From NCBI GenBank assembly GCA_017399105.1, contig JAFQEJ010000049.1, forward strand, positions 1-64,000: a stretch of DNA of 64,000 nt, given 5' to 3'. Below the pieces are notes generated by a model that saw only the letters and a program-made list of their open reading frames with translations, ran no database searches and had not been told where the DNA came from. Each line of letters opens with the position of its first letter. Within the stretch, counting starts at the first letter, position 1. The stretch comes from Clostridia bacterium. Its GTDB lineage: Bacteria; Bacillota; Clostridia; Oscillospirales; CAG-272. Both the position numbers and the translations under genes were made by a program. Below are positions 35,190-44,029 of this stretch, piece by piece.

Positions 35190-35930
35190 TTATTCAGCTG
35201 CATCTTCAGCTGCTTCAGCCTCGGTAGCTTCAGCGTCTGTGATCTGTTCGCCCTGCTTGCCCTCGAGAACTGCGTCTGCGAGAACAGAGGAGATCAGCTT
35301 GATAGCGCGGATAGCGTCGTCGTTGCCGGGGATGATGTAGTCTGCGTCATCGGGATCGCAGTTGGTATCAACAATTGCAACAACCGGAATGCCCAGCTTC
35401 TTAGCTTCGAGAACGGCGTTCTTTTCCTTGCGGGGATCAACGATGAAGATAGCGGAAGGAAGGGTCTGCATGGTCTTGATACCGCCGAGGTTCTTCTCGA
35501 GGTTGTTCATTTCCTTAAGGAGAGCTGCAACTTCCTTCTTGGGGAGCAGGTCGAAGGTGCCGTCTTCCTGCATCTTGGTGAGGCTGTTGAGACGAGCGAT
35601 GCTCTTCTTGATGGTCTTGAAGTTGGTGAGCATACCGCCGAGCCAACGAACGTTTACATAATACTGACCGCAGCGCAGAGCCTCGTCGCGGATAGCGTCT
35701 GCAGCCTGCTTCTTGGTGCCGACGAAGAGAACGGTGCCCTTATCCATAGCAACGTCACGAACGAAGTTATAAGCCTCGTCGAACTTCTTGACCGTCTTCT
35801 GAAGGTCGATGATATAGATACCGTTTCTCTCTGTGAAGATGTACTCTGCCATCTTCGGGTTCCATCTTCTTGTGTGATGTCCGAAATGAACGCCTGCTTC
35901 AAGAAGCTGCTTGATTGTGATAACTGACAT
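35190..35930 (-). CDS. rpsB: Ribosomal protein S2
   Basis: A 246-residue S2. [45 protein letters not shown] and [17 protein letters not shown] motifs are present. The C-terminal 20 residues are an acidic Ala/Glu tail. A promoter and a structured leader precede it. It opens the housekeeping block. Confidence 0.98.
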   Translation of the reverse strand: MSVITIKQLLEAGVHFGHHTRRWNPKMAEYIFTERNGIYIIDLQKTVKKFDEAYNFVRDVAMDKGTVLFVGTKKQAADAIRDEALRCGQYYVNVRWLGGMLTNFKTIKKSIARLNSLTKMQEDGTFDLLPKKEVAALLKEMNNLEKNLGGIKTMQTLPSAIFIVDPRKEKNAVLEAKKLGIPVVAIVDTNCDPDDADYIIPGNDDAIRAIKLISSVLADAVLEGKQGEQITDAEATEAEAAEDAAE

Positions 35931-35958
35931 TGTTTTGTCCTCCTTCGGTTTTTACCAC

Positions 35959-36024
35959 CACAGCGACCTTCTAACCGATCGGCTCCGAATAAGCTTCATG
36001 CGGTCACCGAATGGATGCGCTGTG
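35959..36024 (-). promoter_or_regulatory. Structured rpsB leader RNA
   Basis: Between the promoter and rpsB the transcript can close a long-range stem CACAGCG/CGCTGTG (36018-36024 with 35959-35965) around inner hairpins such as CCGATCGG. This resembles an autoregulatory ribosomal-protein leader where S2 would bind; the assignment is inference. Confidence 0.5.
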
Positions 36025-36045
36025 TGTGAAATTTTTAGACATATT

Positions 36046-36074
36046 ATTGTATCATAATACTTTCCATATTGCAA
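36046..36074 (-). promoter_or_regulatory. Promoter of rpsB-tsf
   Basis: TTGCAA (36069-36074), 17-base spacer and TACAAT (36046-36051) on the minus strand. Confidence 0.75.
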
Positions 36075-36101
36075 GGGGTTGTCTGCGTATTCACAATTAT
36101 T

Positions 36102-36410
36102 TTACAATCCAAAGAAGTGTTTTCGCTTTTTTTCCTTTGGGCAGTCCTCCCTCTCGCCGCAGTGATCGCAGGAAGGACTTTTGATATTGACAATGATGAT
36201 ATCATCGCCGATACGTTCGATATTCTCCCAGGGGATCCGGCAGTCACTTCCCCTTCCGAGACCGAAAAAGCGGTTATCGCCGGGGACAATGATGGCGCAG
36301 ATTTTCCCGCAGTCAAGATCAATTTCCAGATCACAGACATAGCCCAGCCGCCTGCCGTCGCAGACATTGACCACCTCTTTATCGCGCAGATCGTTCAGCG
36401 AACAGCTCAT
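36102..36410 (-). CDS. YlmC/YmxH-family PRC-barrel sporulation-associated protein
   Basis: A 102-residue PRC-barrel protein. SLNDLRDKEVVNVCDGRRLGYVCDLEIDLDCGKI and IPWENIERIGDDIIIV match the YlmC/YmxH family, which is linked to sporulation in Firmicutes, though the molecular role is not established. The C-terminus adds a CDHCGEREDC cluster that could bind metal, and a basic tail. It overlaps the spoIVA stop by four bases. Confidence 0.8.
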   Translation of the reverse strand: MSCSLNDLRDKEVVNVCDGRRLGYVCDLEIDLDCGKICAIIVPGDNRFFGLGRGSDCRIPWENIERIGDDIIIVNIKSPSCDHCGEREDCPKEKKRKHFFGL

Positions 36411-37909
36411 AAGATGATGCAGATCAGGCCGTTTGAGCCTTCGTTGATGATGCGGCAGAGCGTTTCGGAGAGCTTGGCACGGGCATCCTCCGGCATATGA
36501 CCGAGCTTGCTGTGGAGTCCTTCGGTGACCAGCTCATGGAGGGTCTTGCCGAAGAGGTTGGAGCTCCAGATACTCCTGGGATCTTCTTCAAACTCGCGGA
36601 GCAGGAATTTTACCAGCTCCTCCGACTGCTGTTCGGTGCCGACAACAGGATTGATTTCTGTCTCGATTTCGGCACGGATCATGTGGATGGAGGGAGCGCT
36701 GGCTCTGAGCTTGACACCGTAGCCGCCGGGCTGCTTGACAATCTCGGGCTCCTCAAGGCGCAGATCATCGATATCGGGCGTGACGATGCCGTATCCGCTC
36801 TCATTGACAGCCTCCAGTGCTTCGGCTACACGGTCATACTTTGCCTTCACCTCGGTCAGTTCACGAAGGAGTGAAATCAGCCGCTCGTCCGAGTCGATAT
36901 CCATATTGGTCATCTCGCTGAGCACTCTGTAGTAGAGTGAATCCTCCAGCTTGATGCCGATGACAGCTCTTCCGCTTCCGAGATCGAGCTTTTCGACACC
37001 CGCGTGGGTGATATACTCATTTTCGCTGAGCGGTGCAAAGGCTTCGGCGATATCTCCCGCGCGCTTCACCTTACCGGCGCAGGCAAGCACCGATTCACGC
37101 ACCGAGGCTGACAGCCAGTGATTCGGCTCAAGAGCACTTACCCAGGAGGGCAAACTGCATCCGATTTCGGTGATCGGAAATTCCAGCAGCACCAGCTCGA
37201 GAATGCGACGGATATCCTCTGCATTGAGCTCAAGGCAGTTGACAAGGGCGACAGGTGCCGCGTATTTCGCTTCCAGCTCATAGGCAAGCTTGTGGGCTTC
37301 CTCAGCGTCGGGATTGGCGGAATTGAGGATGATGGCGAAGGGTTTGCCCATCTGCTTCAGTTCGGCAATAACAGCCTCCTCGGCGGGAACATATGCCTGG
37401 CGCGGAATATCGGCGATACTGCCGTCACAGGTGACCATGATGCCGATGGTGGAGTGATCGCGAATAACCTTGCGAGTGCCGATCTCTGCCGCTTCGCCGA
37501 AGGGCATGGGATCGGGCGACCAGGGAGTCATCACCATGCGCGGCGTACCGTTTTCGATGTGTCCCAGCGCTTCGGGAACAATAAAGCCCACACAGTCGAT
37601 CATCTTCACACGGAAGCCTGCGTTTTCGCCGACGGTGATCTGCACTGCCTCGTCGGGGATAAATTTCGGCTCGGTGGTCATGACGGTTTTGCCTGCCGCG
37701 CTCTGAGGCATCTCGTCTCTGGCGCGGTCGCGGTCATAGGGATTTTCGATATTGGGCAGCACAAGGGTTTCGAGGAAGCGCTTGATAAAGGTGGATTTTC
37801 CCGTGCGGCAGGGACCTGTGATGCCGATGTAGATGTCACCGCCTGTTCGCTCTGCAATATCACGATAGATAGCTGTGGGGTCGTTTTTCTGTGTAATCAT
37901 ATCCTGCAT
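36407..37909 (-). CDS. spoIVA: Stage IV sporulation protein A
   Basis: A SpoIVA of about 500 residues, close to the usual 492. It is an ATPase that polymerises on the forespore to form the coat base. The N-terminal ERTGGDIYIGITGPCRTGKST holds the Walker A motif (residues 32-40); EMPQSAAGKTVMTTEPKFIP and the C-terminal region also fit. The start is uncertain: 37930, 37909 or 37900. I use 37909 because the longer frame begins inside a terminator hairpin. Presence of this gene argues for an endospore-forming lineage. A sigma-E promoter is expected but I could not identify one with confidence. Confidence 0.93.
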   Translation of the reverse strand: MQDMITQKNDPTAIYRDIAERTGGDIYIGITGPCRTGKSTFIKRFLETLVLPNIENPYDRDRARDEMPQSAAGKTVMTTEPKFIPDEAVQITVGENAGFRVKMIDCVGFIVPEALGHIENGTPRMVMTPWSPDPMPFGEAAEIGTRKVIRDHSTIGIMVTCDGSIADIPRQAYVPAEEAVIAELKQMGKPFAIILNSANPDAEEAHKLAYELEAKYAAPVALVNCLELNAEDIRRILELVLLEFPITEIGCSLPSWVSALEPNHWLSASVRESVLACAGKVKRAGDIAEAFAPLSENEYITHAGVEKLDLGSGRAVIGIKLEDSLYYRVLSEMTNMDIDSDERLISLLRELTEVKAKYDRVAEALEAVNESGYGIVTPDIDDLRLEEPEIVKQPGGYGVKLRASAPSIHMIRAEIETEINPVVGTEQQSEELVKFLLREFEEDPRSIWSSNLFGKTLHELVTEGLHSKLGHMPEDARAKLSETLCRIINEGSNGLICIIL

Positions 37910-37910
37910 A

Positions 37911-37980
37911 AAAATACCGCTCTCTTTCATTTGGAATTTCAGATTATCGTTTCATGAAATTCATATGAGAAAGAGAGCGG
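37911..37980 (-). terminator. Terminator of ECF transporter operon, overlapping spoIVA 5' end
   Basis: An 11-bp perfect stem CCGCTCTCTTT/AAAGAGAGCGG at 37917-37980 with a wide loop; on the minus strand it is followed by TATTTTT immediately before the chosen spoIVA ATG. On the plus strand TTTT also follows. Confidence 0.7.
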
Positions 37981-37999
37981 TTTTATGCCAAGGTCGGTA

Positions 38000-38686
38000 C
38001 TACACACCGTATTTGATTTTCACCCGCGACAGCTTTTCGCCGATGGGACCTGCGAGAATGAACAGAAAAATCACATTTGAGAGTACATAAATGATCGTAT
38101 GGGGAAGTGCTGTCACCATCGCCGCGGCGTAGAGCGACAGATCCATCGAGCCGTTGTACCACATTATTGTCCAGATATCCATGATCATGGAATACAGACC
38201 TCCTGCAAGCGCGCCGGCGATCAGAAGAAAGATGCGGCTTTTGCGAAGCGGCACCGAGAGATATCCCGAGAACAGTCCGATCATGCCCCATGCGAACATC
38301 TGAAAGGGCGTCCATGGGCCGTGACCGAAGTAAATATTGGAGACCAGCGCCGACATGGAGCCGACGAGAAAGCCTGCTTCGCCTCCCAGCCACATCCCTG
38401 CGATCATGGTGATAGCGGTGACAGGCTTGAAGATGGGAATGAATCTTCCCGCTACCGACAGTGCCGAGAGAACAGCTGACAGAATCAACCTGCGCGAGCC
38501 GGTCTTTCCGGAATCAAAGCCGGCAAGGAAGAGCAAAACGGTACAGACCGCAACGCCGAGGGCAACCATCGCCCAGCGCTTTTCCTCAAAAACGAAGATA
38601 CCAACGGCAACGATCAGCGGAATTGCAATATAGGGAACCACGCGGGAAATTATCCTGCGAAGGGAGGCGTTTTTGATGACGATCAT
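38000..38686 (-). CDS. ECF transporter substrate-binding (S) component
   Basis: A 228-residue membrane protein with about six helices, including a GRFIPIFKPVTAITMIAGMWLG-type segment and YFGHGPWTPFQMFAWGMIG, typical of ECF S components. The vitamin is not certain; the motif resembles S components linked to cobalamin or its precursors, but I see no riboswitch to support that. Its start overlaps the ATPase stop by four bases, so it belongs to the T-AA-S operon. Confidence 0.8.
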   Translation of the reverse strand: MIVIKNASLRRIISRVVPYIAIPLIVAVGIFVFEEKRWAMVALGVAVCTVLLFLAGFDSGKTGSRRLILSAVLSALSVAGRFIPIFKPVTAITMIAGMWLGGEAGFLVGSMSALVSNIYFGHGPWTPFQMFAWGMIGLFSGYLSVPLRKSRIFLLIAGALAGGLYSMIMDIWTIMWYNGSMDLSLYAAAMVTALPHTIIYVLSNVIFLFILAGPIGEKLSRVKIKYGV

Positions 38687-40320
38687 GCCTTCGCCTCCCC
38701 ATTCAGCCTGCAGATCTCCACCGCTTCGGGAAGAGTGACGATGCCGTCATAGTGTCCTCTTGTCATGCGGTTGGCAGCAGTTGTATAGAAGCTGTTGGCG
38801 GCAAAAAATTCACGGGGAGTGCCGGTACTGACAATCTCACCCCGGAAGAAGAGAGCACAGCGGTCAGCGGCATCGGCGGCAAATTCGGCATCATGGGTGA
38901 CCGCAAGGATGGTCATACCACCGTCCCGAAGTCGGCGCAGAATGTCTGTAATACGCTCTCTGGAAGCGGCATCCAGTCCCTTGGTAGGCTCGTCCAGCAG
39001 AAGCAGCTTTGGCTTTGTGGAAAGCACGCGGGCAAGGGCGGCAAGCTGCTGTTCACCGCCGCTCAGATCATAGGGATGCGTGTCGGCATATTTCACAAGA
39101 TCGAGCCCCAGCATGGCGGCTTCTGCCTCGGCACCCTTCAGTTCTTCGCGGAGGGTATTGCGAAGAAAGAGCGTCTGGGGATCCTGAGGCAGCCAGGCAA
39201 GACAGCTTTGGTAGAGTGTACCGTTTTTATAGTCCTTCAACTGTTTTCCGAAGATTTTGATTTTCCCCGAAAAAATCCGGTTGATGGCGGCGACGGCACC
39301 GAGAGCTGTGGTCTTTCCCGAGCCATTGGCACCGAGGATGCAGAAAAATTCGCCCTGCTTCACATGGAAGCTCGTACCGCGCAGAATGTCCTCACCCTTC
39401 TGGGAATAGCGGAACCAAACATCGCGGAATTCGAGGGCATTTACCTCGGGCGCGACAGGCGTTTTTGCGGGAAGACTGCGGACTTTATTGGTATAATGCT
39501 CCTCAATCATCCGTTTTCCTTCACGGACGGTGAGGGGAACTTCCCCTTTTGTCTCAAGTCCCAGCGCCATGCTCAGTCTGGAGGCTGCCGGCATCATGCG
39601 AAGCAGTGCGGGGCGGGATGCCAGCAGAGGAAGTGCTTCACGGGGCGGTGCATCGGCGACAATCTCTCCGCAATCAAGAGCAATCAGGCGATCACAGACC
39701 GGGATCAGCTCCTCGAGGCGATGCTCGGCGATGATGACGGTCAGCGAAAGCTCGCGGTTGATTTTGAGCAGTGTTCCGATAAAGTCGGATGCGGCGATCG
39801 GATCAAGCTGCGCGGTTGGCTCGTCGAGAATGAGCACGCGGGGATTCATCGCCATGACCGCGGCAAGGTTGAGAAGCTGCTTCTGTCCCCCCGAGAGTTT
39901 GGAGGTCTCACGGTCAAACCAAGGTGCGATGCCAAAATAGCCTGCCATCTCGGCACAGCGGCGGCGGATCACATCCTGCGATTCGCCCAGATTTTCAAGT
40001 CCCAAAGCCAGCTCATGCCAGACCTTATCAGCCGCAATCTGCTGTTCGGGACGCTGCATGACAAATCCGATCTCGGAGGCGGCTGTTCGTGCATCGAGCT
40101 GCTCAAGGCTGCGTCCGCCATAACAGACAGAGCCGCTCTTTTCGCCGAGGGGGGCAAGCTCCCGCTTCAGTAGACGCAAAAGGGTAGATTTGCCGCTTCC
40201 CGTAGCGCCGCAGAGCACAACAAATTCGCCCTCGTTGACAGAGAAAGACAGCTCTTTCAGCGTGGGAGCCTTTCCTGTGGGATATTTGAAGCTTAGATTT
40301 TCGACACGAAGTATTTCCAT
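38683..40320 (-). CDS. ECF transporter fused dual ATPase
   Basis: A 545-residue protein with two ABC ATPase domains in one chain. First: Walker A GATGSGKST, signature LSGGQKQ, Walker B LILDEPTAQLD. Second: GANGSGKTT, LSGGEQQ, LLLDEPTKGLD. Fused EcfA-EcfA' proteins occur in dedicated vitamin ECF systems. The ATG at 40320 follows GAGAGGG. It overlaps the T component by 28 bases. Confidence 0.93.
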   Translation of the reverse strand: MEILRVENLSFKYPTGKAPTLKELSFSVNEGEFVVLCGATGSGKSTLLRLLKRELAPLGEKSGSVCYGGRSLEQLDARTAASEIGFVMQRPEQQIAADKVWHELALGLENLGESQDVIRRRCAEMAGYFGIAPWFDRETSKLSGGQKQLLNLAAVMAMNPRVLILDEPTAQLDPIAASDFIGTLLKINRELSLTVIIAEHRLEELIPVCDRLIALDCGEIVADAPPREALPLLASRPALLRMMPAASRLSMALGLETKGEVPLTVREGKRMIEEHYTNKVRSLPAKTPVAPEVNALEFRDVWFRYSQKGEDILRGTSFHVKQGEFFCILGANGSGKTTALGAVAAINRIFSGKIKIFGKQLKDYKNGTLYQSCLAWLPQDPQTLFLRNTLREELKGAEAEAAMLGLDLVKYADTHPYDLSGGEQQLAALARVLSTKPKLLLLDEPTKGLDAASRERITDILRRLRDGGMTILAVTHDAEFAADAADRCALFFRGEIVSTGTPREFFAANSFYTTAANRMTRGHYDGIVTLPEAVEICRLNGEAKA

Positions 40321-41171
40321 TTTGCCCTCTCGATGCATTCGATTGCAGACGGAGTCAGAACCAGCGCTCCGTAGGATATGTATGCCAGAATTGCTGCCGG
40401 TGAGGTCGGCAGGCTTCGGATGTTCGGATAGAAGGTGAAGGTCAGCGCACCCGATAGAAGTGCCGGCAGCTGCAGTCCCACCAGAAGCAGAATCAGCAGA
40501 AGAAAGATCACATCGCGCCGCCGCATACGCCAGAGTGCGAAGGAGGTTCGCTTCCCTGTTCCGTAGCCCCGAGCTTCCATACTGTCAGCGGTGACAATGC
40601 CGTTTTCCAGTGCCCAGGTGATCATCACTGAAAAGACACGCAAATCGCTTTTCACTGTGTCGGCGATACTGCCATCCTTATATTGACCGGTGGTACGCTG
40701 TGCTGCTCTGACCCGCTCCATCTGGGTAATAAAAAGAGGAATGTAACGCAGGGTCATGGAGAGTGTCAGCGCAAACTTTCCCGAGAGCTTGCCGAAAACA
40801 TACATCAGGCGGTCGGAAGTCATGATTTTTGAGAAGCTGCGAAAATGGTAGAGCACAGCGATAATCATGGCGCCGGCGGTGATACCGTAGAGGGTAGCTT
40901 CCAGTGTGATGGGATTATTATTAATCACCAACAGAACAGTGGCGCCGTTGTGGTAGAAGAGAGGATTGATCAGCGCGGTGACGGCAAAAAGAAGGAGCGT
41001 AAAAAGATGCCCCGTCGGCTTTTCATCCTCGGCGCGCAGGATGTAGAGGAGGAGCGCACCGACAAGCGAGATGACAATCATGACAGGATTCATGCCCAGC
41101 ATGGAGCAGAGCGCGGCGGACAGGAAATAGAGTGTCTGCACGATGGGATTGAAATCGGCAATGGTTTTCAC
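40293..41171 (-). CDS. ECF transporter transmembrane (T) component
   Basis: A 292-residue EcfT/CbiQ-type protein with several membrane helices and the coupling motif MEARGYGTGKRT. It joins the S component and the ATPases. The start is the GTG at 41169-41171 after AAGGAGG (41178-41184). The ATG further upstream lies at the predicted transcript start and cannot be used. Confidence 0.88.
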   Translation of the reverse strand: MKTIADFNPIVQTLYFLSAALCSMLGMNPVMIVISLVGALLLYILRAEDEKPTGHLFTLLLFAVTALINPLFYHNGATVLLVINNNPITLEATLYGITAGAMIIAVLYHFRSFSKIMTSDRLMYVFGKLSGKFALTLSMTLRYIPLFITQMERVRAAQRTTGQYKDGSIADTVKSDLRVFSVMITWALENGIVTADSMEARGYGTGKRTSFALWRMRRRDVIFLLLILLLVGLQLPALLSGALTFTFYPNIRSLPTSPAAILAYISYGALVLTPSAIECIERAKWKYFVSKI

Positions 41172-41201
41172 GGGGCGCCTCCTTTGAGATTTAATCATTA
41201 A

Positions 41202-41230
41202 ATTATAGCATGTTCGGCGGCGCAAGTCAA
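41202..41230 (-). promoter_or_regulatory. Promoter of ECF transporter operon
   Basis: TTGACT (41225-41230), 17-base spacer and TATAAT (41202-41207) on the minus strand. The leader is about 25 bases, leaving no room for a riboswitch. Confidence 0.8.
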
Positions 41231-41302
41231 CTGTACAGATCAATGAGGTTAAAATTGTTTTAAAAAAGCAGAAAAATCACATATCCACAGGTGACAATTC
41301 CT

Positions 41303-41331
41303 TTGACAAACGGCGGATGCCATGTTATAAT
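41303..41331 (+). promoter_or_regulatory. Promoter of GH38 operon
   Basis: A perfect consensus promoter: TTGACA (41303-41308), 17-base spacer and TATAAT (41326-41331). Confidence 0.88.
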
Positions 41332-41361
41332 AAGAAAATCAATATCCATTCGGAGGTTATC

Positions 41362-44028
41362 ATGACTAAAACATATATTCACGTCCTGTCCAACACCCAC
41401 TGGGACAGAGAATGGTACATGTCTCACGAACAATATCTGGTGCGGCTGGTCTCGCTGATGGATCGGCTGCTCGATATTATGGAGAAAAAGTCCGACTACA
41501 TTTTCATCTGCGACGGTCAGTTCTCGATGGTGGATGACTATCTGAAGGCACGTCCGGAAAATACAGATCGGGTTAAAGTACTTGTTTCTGAAGGACGGCT
41601 TGAGGTAGGGCCTTGGTTCACTCAACCTCTTGAAACGCTGGTCAGCGGAGAGGCGATGGTTCGCAATCTGCACTACGGCATTGAGGGAAGCAAAAAGCTG
41701 GGCGGTGCCATGCGATTCAGCTATGAGGTGGACGAGTTCGGTCACGCATCCCAGACTCCTCAGGTGCTCCGCGGCTTCGGCATTGAGGGTGCGATTGCAT
41801 GGAGAGGTGTTCCCGCAGGATCGAAGAGCGCCTTTGAATGGATGTCTCCCGACGGAACTTCTGTGATTATGCTGCGAACCAACTGCGGCTACGGTGAGGC
41901 AACGGCACTTCCTCAGTCGGAGGAAAATTACACCGAGATCATTGACGAAAGCAAAATCGAACGTAAGGGACTTGCCGAGCGAGTACCGGACATGCTCAAT
42001 ATGAGAAAGCAGTGTGCAGAGATAGACACGCTCATGTGGCTCAACGGAATCGATCACTCGTTCGCGCAGCCGGATGTGCTTGAGGTAATCGAGAAGATCA
42101 ACAGCCTCTTCCCCGAGCTTGAAGTGCGCCAGACCACCTGTGAAGCATATTTTGAGGCGGTAAAGCGCGAATATGAAGCAAAGTCGCTCCCGATGGCTAA
42201 GGTTGAGGGGGAGCTGATGTATACAGCCGAACAGATTCTTGAATCGACCCACGCCTGCCATCCGAGACAGAAGCAGCGTCACTATAAAACCGAGCGCTAT
42301 CTGGAGAGACAGCTTGAGCCGACTGCAGCACTGGCATGGCTGGCAGACTTTGACCCCCGCACATGGGCACAGGACAGAGCATGGAAGTATGTGCTCGAAA
42401 ATCATGCACATGACACGCTGGGATGCACCTCGGTCAACGAGGTTTATGAAGAGGCAATGGCGCGCTATTCCTGTGCACTCTCGCTTGCATCTCAGGTCAG
42501 CGAGGACTGCCGCCGCGATGTGATGTCACGCTTCGAAGGAAGCCGCCCGTCGCTCACTGTTTTCAACACTTCATCCTTTGAGGTGAAGGGGGTTCATACC
42601 TTCGAATTTGACATTCCCGAAGGATACGGACGCGAGAACTTTGCGCTGGAGGATGAGTGCGGCAACCGAATTCCGCTGGCACTGCTCTCGAAAGTGCCTA
42701 CCCTTGATCTGCGCTTCAATCCCAAGCAGGGGCATCCGACACGCACACCTGCCATCCATATCCGTGCTATGGCTGAGATCCCTGCGGTGGCGCCTTTTGG
42801 ATGGAGACGCTTCAATTTCATTCCAAACGGAACCCGCACCTACTTCCCCAACCGCCGCAGTTTCCACTTCTCCCCCGAAGCAGGTGTAATGGAGAACGAG
42901 CATCTGCGCTGTGTGATCAATCCGAACGGCACCGTGGTCCTCACCGACAAGGCAACCGGCAGAAGCTATCCCAATCAGTTTACCTTTGAGGACAACGGCG
43001 ATGTGGAAAATGTCTACATTCATTTGACTCCTCTTGAGAATAAAACGTTTTATTCCACAGGATGCGCCGCCGAAATCGCCATGCTTTATGACAACAGCCT
43101 TGGCTGCTGCTACGAGGTAAAGCTTAACATGCGAATTCCCGAGGGTGCAATTGGTAAGGATTCCCGCGATCCCCATACTGTTGAACTGCCCATCACACTC
43201 CTTCTGACACTGGGTAAAGGAGACCGTCATCTCGGAGCTGAGCTTACAATCGACAACCGCGCCAAGGAGCACCGTCTGCGCGTACTTTTCCCCACTCATC
43301 TCACCGAGGCTGCAAAATCCCGCGGAGGTCAACCCTTTGATGTGGTAGAGCGCTGCATTCACGAAGAAGAGAATATCGACGGACTCTTTGAACAGCCTTA
43401 TCCTACCCATCCCATGCAGGATATCTGCGATGTCACAGGCAATAACTGCGGTCTGACGGTAGCAGCTGAAGGCATTTACGAATATGAATGCATCGACAAT
43501 GCAAGCCGCGCTCTTGCCCTCACCCTGCTGCGCTGCAACAATACCATCGATAAGAGCATGCACTTTGATCTGACCGAAGCAGAGAATATCGGCAGCATCA
43601 CCTATAAGCTTGCGCTCTTCCCTCACGGCGGCGACTGGCGAGAGGTCTACGGCAATGCGATTACCTATCTCACAAACCCTGTCTTCACCCTTGACCGGGC
43701 TCCCGAGGAATCGGTGATGGTTGACTACAAGCAGCCCGAGAAGAATCTCCCCGACACCGGTGCGGCGGTAAAGCTGGAGGGTGAGCATCTGATGATCACC
43801 GCCGTCAAGAAGGCATATGGCAGAGATTCGCTGATCGTGCGTATCCTCAACTATGGTAATGCTGCTGCAGATGGAAAGCTTTCGCTTGCCTTCCCCGGTA
43901 TCGTGATGAAAGAAGCTTACGAAACTACGCTGGATGAGGAGCGGATGGACAAGCTCGAAATTTGCGGAAACGAGACTGCATTCACGCTCAGAAAAGCGGG
44001 AGTTATGACGGTTGAGCTGGTGATGTAG
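41362..44028 (+). CDS. Glycoside hydrolase family 38 alpha-mannosidase
   Basis: An 888-residue GH38 enzyme without signal peptide. HVLSNTHWDREWY (His13, Asp15) and YEVDEFGHASQTPQ (nucleophile Asp124) are close to the bacterial alpha-mannosidase consensus; HAHDTLGC later supplies a further zinc-site histidine. It should hydrolyse alpha-mannosides in the cytoplasm. CGGAGG at 41351-41356 fixes the start. It has a consensus promoter, and its stop is one base before the ATG of the following lipoprotein. Confidence 0.92.
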   Translation: MTKTYIHVLSNTHWDREWYMSHEQYLVRLVSLMDRLLDIMEKKSDYIFICDGQFSMVDDYLKARPENTDRVKVLVSEGRLEVGPWFTQPLETLVSGEAMVRNLHYGIEGSKKLGGAMRFSYEVDEFGHASQTPQVLRGFGIEGAIAWRGVPAGSKSAFEWMSPDGTSVIMLRTNCGYGEATALPQSEENYTEIIDESKIERKGLAERVPDMLNMRKQCAEIDTLMWLNGIDHSFAQPDVLEVIEKINSLFPELEVRQTTCEAYFEAVKREYEAKSLPMAKVEGELMYTAEQILESTHACHPRQKQRHYKTERYLERQLEPTAALAWLADFDPRTWAQDRAWKYVLENHAHDTLGCTSVNEVYEEAMARYSCALSLASQVSEDCRRDVMSRFEGSRPSLTVFNTSSFEVKGVHTFEFDIPEGYGRENFALEDECGNRIPLALLSKVPTLDLRFNPKQGHPTRTPAIHIRAMAEIPAVAPFGWRRFNFIPNGTRTYFPNRRSFHFSPEAGVMENEHLRCVINPNGTVVLTDKATGRSYPNQFTFEDNGDVENVYIHLTPLENKTFYSTGCAAEIAMLYDNSLGCCYEVKLNMRIPEGAIGKDSRDPHTVELPITLLLTLGKGDRHLGAELTIDNRAKEHRLRVLFPTHLTEAAKSRGGQPFDVVERCIHEEENIDGLFEQPYPTHPMQDICDVTGNNCGLTVAAEGIYEYECIDNASRALALTLLRCNNTIDKSMHFDLTEAENIGSITYKLALFPHGGDWREVYGNAITYLTNPVFTLDRAPEESVMVDYKQPEKNLPDTGAAVKLEGEHLMITAVKKAYGRDSLIVRILNYGNAAADGKLSLAFPGIVMKEAYETTLDEERMDKLEICGNETAFTLRKAGVMTVELVM

Positions 44029-44029
44029 G

